A stretch of DNA of 7,750 nucleotides. Origin: Bacteroidota bacterium (lineage in GTDB: Bacteria; Bacteroidota; Bacteroidia; Chitinophagales; LD1). The notes beneath the pieces are model-generated. The model was not told the origin of the DNA, did no database searches, and worked only from the letters and a program-made list of their open reading frames with translations. A program made the translations under genes and the position numbers. Within the stretch, counting starts at the first letter, position 1. The number at the start of each line of letters is the position of its first letter. Shown in pieces: positions 6,616 through 7,750 of the stretch. Location of the stretch: positions 1 through 7,750 of the forward strand of contig JAFDYM010000275.1 of assembly GCA_018267435.1 (NCBI GenBank). The letters run 5' to 3'.

Positions 6616-6665
6616 CTACAAGCAAAAGCGGCAGATGGAAAACCATCTGCCGCTTTTGCTTGTAG
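6616..6665. terminator. Bidirectional terminator, perfect 23-bp hairpin
   Basis: The arms 6616-6638 and 6643-6665 are exact reverse complements over 23 bp, closed by an AAAA loop. The GC-rich core (AGCGGCAGATGG with CCATCTGCCGCT) is flanked by AAAA on the left and TTTT on the right, giving a U-tract in both directions. It lies 14 bp after the protease stop and ends 3 bp before the stop codon of the converging - strand gene. Confidence 0.88.
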
Positions 6666-6668
6666 AAG

Positions 6669-7316
6669 CTATCGGAAAATATGCTTGAGGGTTACGGGGT
6701 CTAGGCGTTCAATGCTATCAATACGGGGCCTGCCCTTATCGTACTCGCTGTAGTAATATTTACGTATGTAAGACTCTACTGTTTTGCCATCGTCTTTCCT
6801 TTCAAACTGCACGGTATAGTCTATCATGGTAAAGCGCTTGATTTTTTTGTGTATTACCACTATTATGGGCTTTCGGTATATGTATACGTTCGGCAGTTCG
6901 CCGCCCTGCATTACGCCCCAAGGCTGTATACGTATTGAATCTAAGCGCTTGTACTGCTGCTCCAAATAAGGCCAAGGAAACTTGTCTTCGATTTTCATGC
7001 CCCGGTAAGTATCGCTTACGTGGCCTACATCTATACGTGCCCCCACTTCGAAAAAATAGAAGTAGCCATGGCTTTGTGTATCGCTTTCGTAGCTAAAGCG
7101 GCCAAAAAAATAATCATCGAGGTTATGGTTGCCCATTAGCTTTGCTACTGTATCGGCCATGTTTTTGGCTACCGAGTAGCTAATGTTATAGGCTTCCAAT
7201 GAATCGAGGTAACGCTGGTAGCGGTAGTCAGATACGGCATCTACATATATAGTGTCGTTGCTGGCTTTGCCTAACAAACACAACGAGAACAATAATGATG
7301 TAATAATGTATTTCAT
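6669..7316 (-). CDS. Hypothetical secreted protein
   Basis: I do not recognise the family of this 215-residue protein. It begins with a typical signal peptide (MKYIITSLLFSLCLLGKA, cleavage probably after residue 18). The only cysteine, C13, is not in a proper lipobox, so it is probably soluble in the periplasm or exported rather than lipid-anchored. The mature part is rich in tyrosine and charged residues with no cysteine: DAVSDYRYQRYLDSLEAY (26-43), GYFYFFEVGARIDVG (84-98), a basic strand pair IIVVIHKKIKRFTMIDYTVQFERKD in short pieces over 151-175, and an end ERLDPVTLKHIFR. Alternating hydrophobic residues suggest mostly beta structure in the second half. There is no T9SS sorting domain and no transmembrane helix beyond the signal. 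It is a single gene converging on the S41 protease and divergent from the cold-shock gene. Confidence 0.75.
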   Translation of the reverse strand: MKYIITSLLFSLCLLGKASNDTIYVDAVSDYRYQRYLDSLEAYNISYSVAKNMADTVAKLMGNHNLDDYFFGRFSYESDTQSHGYFYFFEVGARIDVGHVSDTYRGMKIEDKFPWPYLEQQYKRLDSIRIQPWGVMQGGELPNVYIYRKPIIVVIHKKIKRFTMIDYTVQFERKDDGKTVESYIRKYYYSEYDKGRPRIDSIERLDPVTLKHIFR

Positions 7317-7460
7317 AACTACTTTACCTTCGCCTAACCTTCAAATCAATCAAAAGTGCGCAAAAAGAAGCGATTTCTGCATATATCTAGCACCATTTTG
7401 TACTTTATTGTATCAGCATATTAAAGCATTTAGGCTAACATACTATACAGTTTCTGTGCC

Positions 7461-7475
7461 ATTTATTAAATAAAT
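7461..7475. promoter_or_regulatory. AT-rich palindrome upstream of the cold-shock gene
   Basis: ATTTATT-A-AATAAAT is a perfect 7+7 inverted repeat around one central base, about 35 bp upstream of the -7 element of the cold-shock gene. It could be an operator or an upstream activating element, but AT-rich palindromes arise easily by chance in this kind of DNA. The rest of the 7317-7537 gap shows no gene. Confidence 0.25.
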
Positions 7476-7508
7476 TGCGGAATAGCTATGTGGTGCCAAC
7501 TTTTAAAT

Positions 7509-7516
7509 TAGATTTG
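7509..7516 (+). promoter_or_regulatory. -7 promoter element of the cold-shock gene
   Basis: TAGATTTG matches the TAnnTTTG consensus exactly and lies 21 bp before the ATG at 7538, so the leader would be only about 17-20 nt. No TTG is found at the expected distance upstream (the nearest, 7475-7477, is 31 bp away), so the -33 element is weak or absent. Confidence 0.45.
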
Positions 7517-7537
7517 CCCAAAATATATTTCATTATC

Positions 7538-7732
7538 ATGCAAACAGGAACAGTAAAGTTTTTCAATGAAACCAAAGGTTTTGGCTTTATTAAAGAAGAT
7601 GGCAGCGGTACAGAGTACTTCGTACACGTATCGGGCTTAGCAGGCAGCAAAATTAAAGAAGGTGACGCAGTTACTTTCGAGTTGCGCGAAGGCAAAAAAG
7701 GATTGAACGCGGTAAATGTTAAACTAGCATAA
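7538..7732 (+). CDS. Cold-shock domain protein (CspA family)
   Basis: This 64-residue single-domain protein binds single-stranded RNA and DNA and acts as an RNA chaperone that keeps mRNA unfolded, typically at low temperature or during rapid growth. The family is unmistakable: MQTGTVKFFNETKGFGFI at the N-terminus includes RNP1 (KGFGFI, 13-18), and YFVHVS (27-32) is RNP2. The end EGKKGLNAVNVKLA is typical of Bacteroidota members. The frame is open 21 codons upstream to a TTG at 7475, but those residues are unlike the family and contain the promoter element; the ATG at 7538 gives the normal length. Which csp paralogue this is cannot be told. Only 18 bp follow the stop before the window ends, so its terminator is not visible. 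Confidence 0.95.
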   Translation: MQTGTVKFFNETKGFGFIKEDGSGTEYFVHVSGLAGSKIKEGDAVTFELREGKKGLNAVNVKLA

Positions 7733-7750
7733 TAGTACCAATCTAATCAG

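Noticed and set aside
6669..7316. Lipoprotein reading of the secreted protein based on C13
   Set aside because: The residue before the cysteine is Leu rather than Gly, Ala or Ser, so there is no valid lipobox; a signal peptidase I site after residue 18 fits better.
7252..7473. Small + strand frame of 73 codons
   Set aside because: It overlaps the signal-peptide end of the secreted-protein gene on the other strand, then runs through intergenic DNA; no family features or start signals.

Overview
The window looks like chromosomal DNA from a member of the Bacteroidota, probably near the Chitinophagaceae; the family-level placement is inference. Three things point there. A type IX secretion (T9SS) type A C-terminal sorting domain closes the first gene. 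Several promoter-like sites match the Bacteroidota sigma-factor -7 consensus TAnnTTTG. Several proteins (aspartate kinase, S41 protease, cold-shock protein) have a Bacteroidota flavour. Ribosome-binding sites are weak or absent, which is normal for the phylum, and isoleucine is mostly encoded by ATA.

Layout, left to right. (1) 1-506, +: the 3' end of a large secreted protein with a conserved extracellular repeat domain and the T9SS sorting domain; its 5' part lies outside the window. (2) 646-2435, +: a two-gene operon behind a good Bacteroidota-type promoter (596-625), encoding an SSAT-like GNAT acetyltransferase and a monofunctional aspartate kinase. (3) 2436-2584: a convergent gap with a short REP-like palindrome and a strong bidirectional terminator. 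(4) 2585-3529, -: thioredoxin reductase (trxB), preceded by a 246-bp divergent gap that contains nested inverted repeats and a possible minus-strand promoter. (5) 3776-4870, +: a P-loop (deoxy)nucleotide/dephospho-CoA-kinase-like protein that starts with TTG, followed 12 bp later by an unrecognised two-helix membrane protein. (6) 4950-6602, +: a membrane-anchored S41 carboxy-terminal processing protease with PDZ domain and intact Ser-Lys dyad. (7) 6616-6665: a perfect 23-bp hairpin shared as terminator by converging genes. (8) 6669-7316, -: an unrecognised secreted protein. (9) 7538-7732, +: a small cold-shock protein with a -7 element just upstream.

Most of this is housekeeping: entry to the aspartate amino-acid pathway, thiol redox balance, envelope proteolysis and RNA chaperoning. 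I see no CRISPR, transposase, integrase, tRNA, rRNA or defence island, and I do not think the window holds a clear new multi-gene system. The least explained items are the folded leader-like region upstream of trxB, the kinase plus membrane-protein pair, the secreted protein at 6669-7316, and the pairing of an SSAT/thialysine-acetyltransferase-like enzyme with aspartate kinase.
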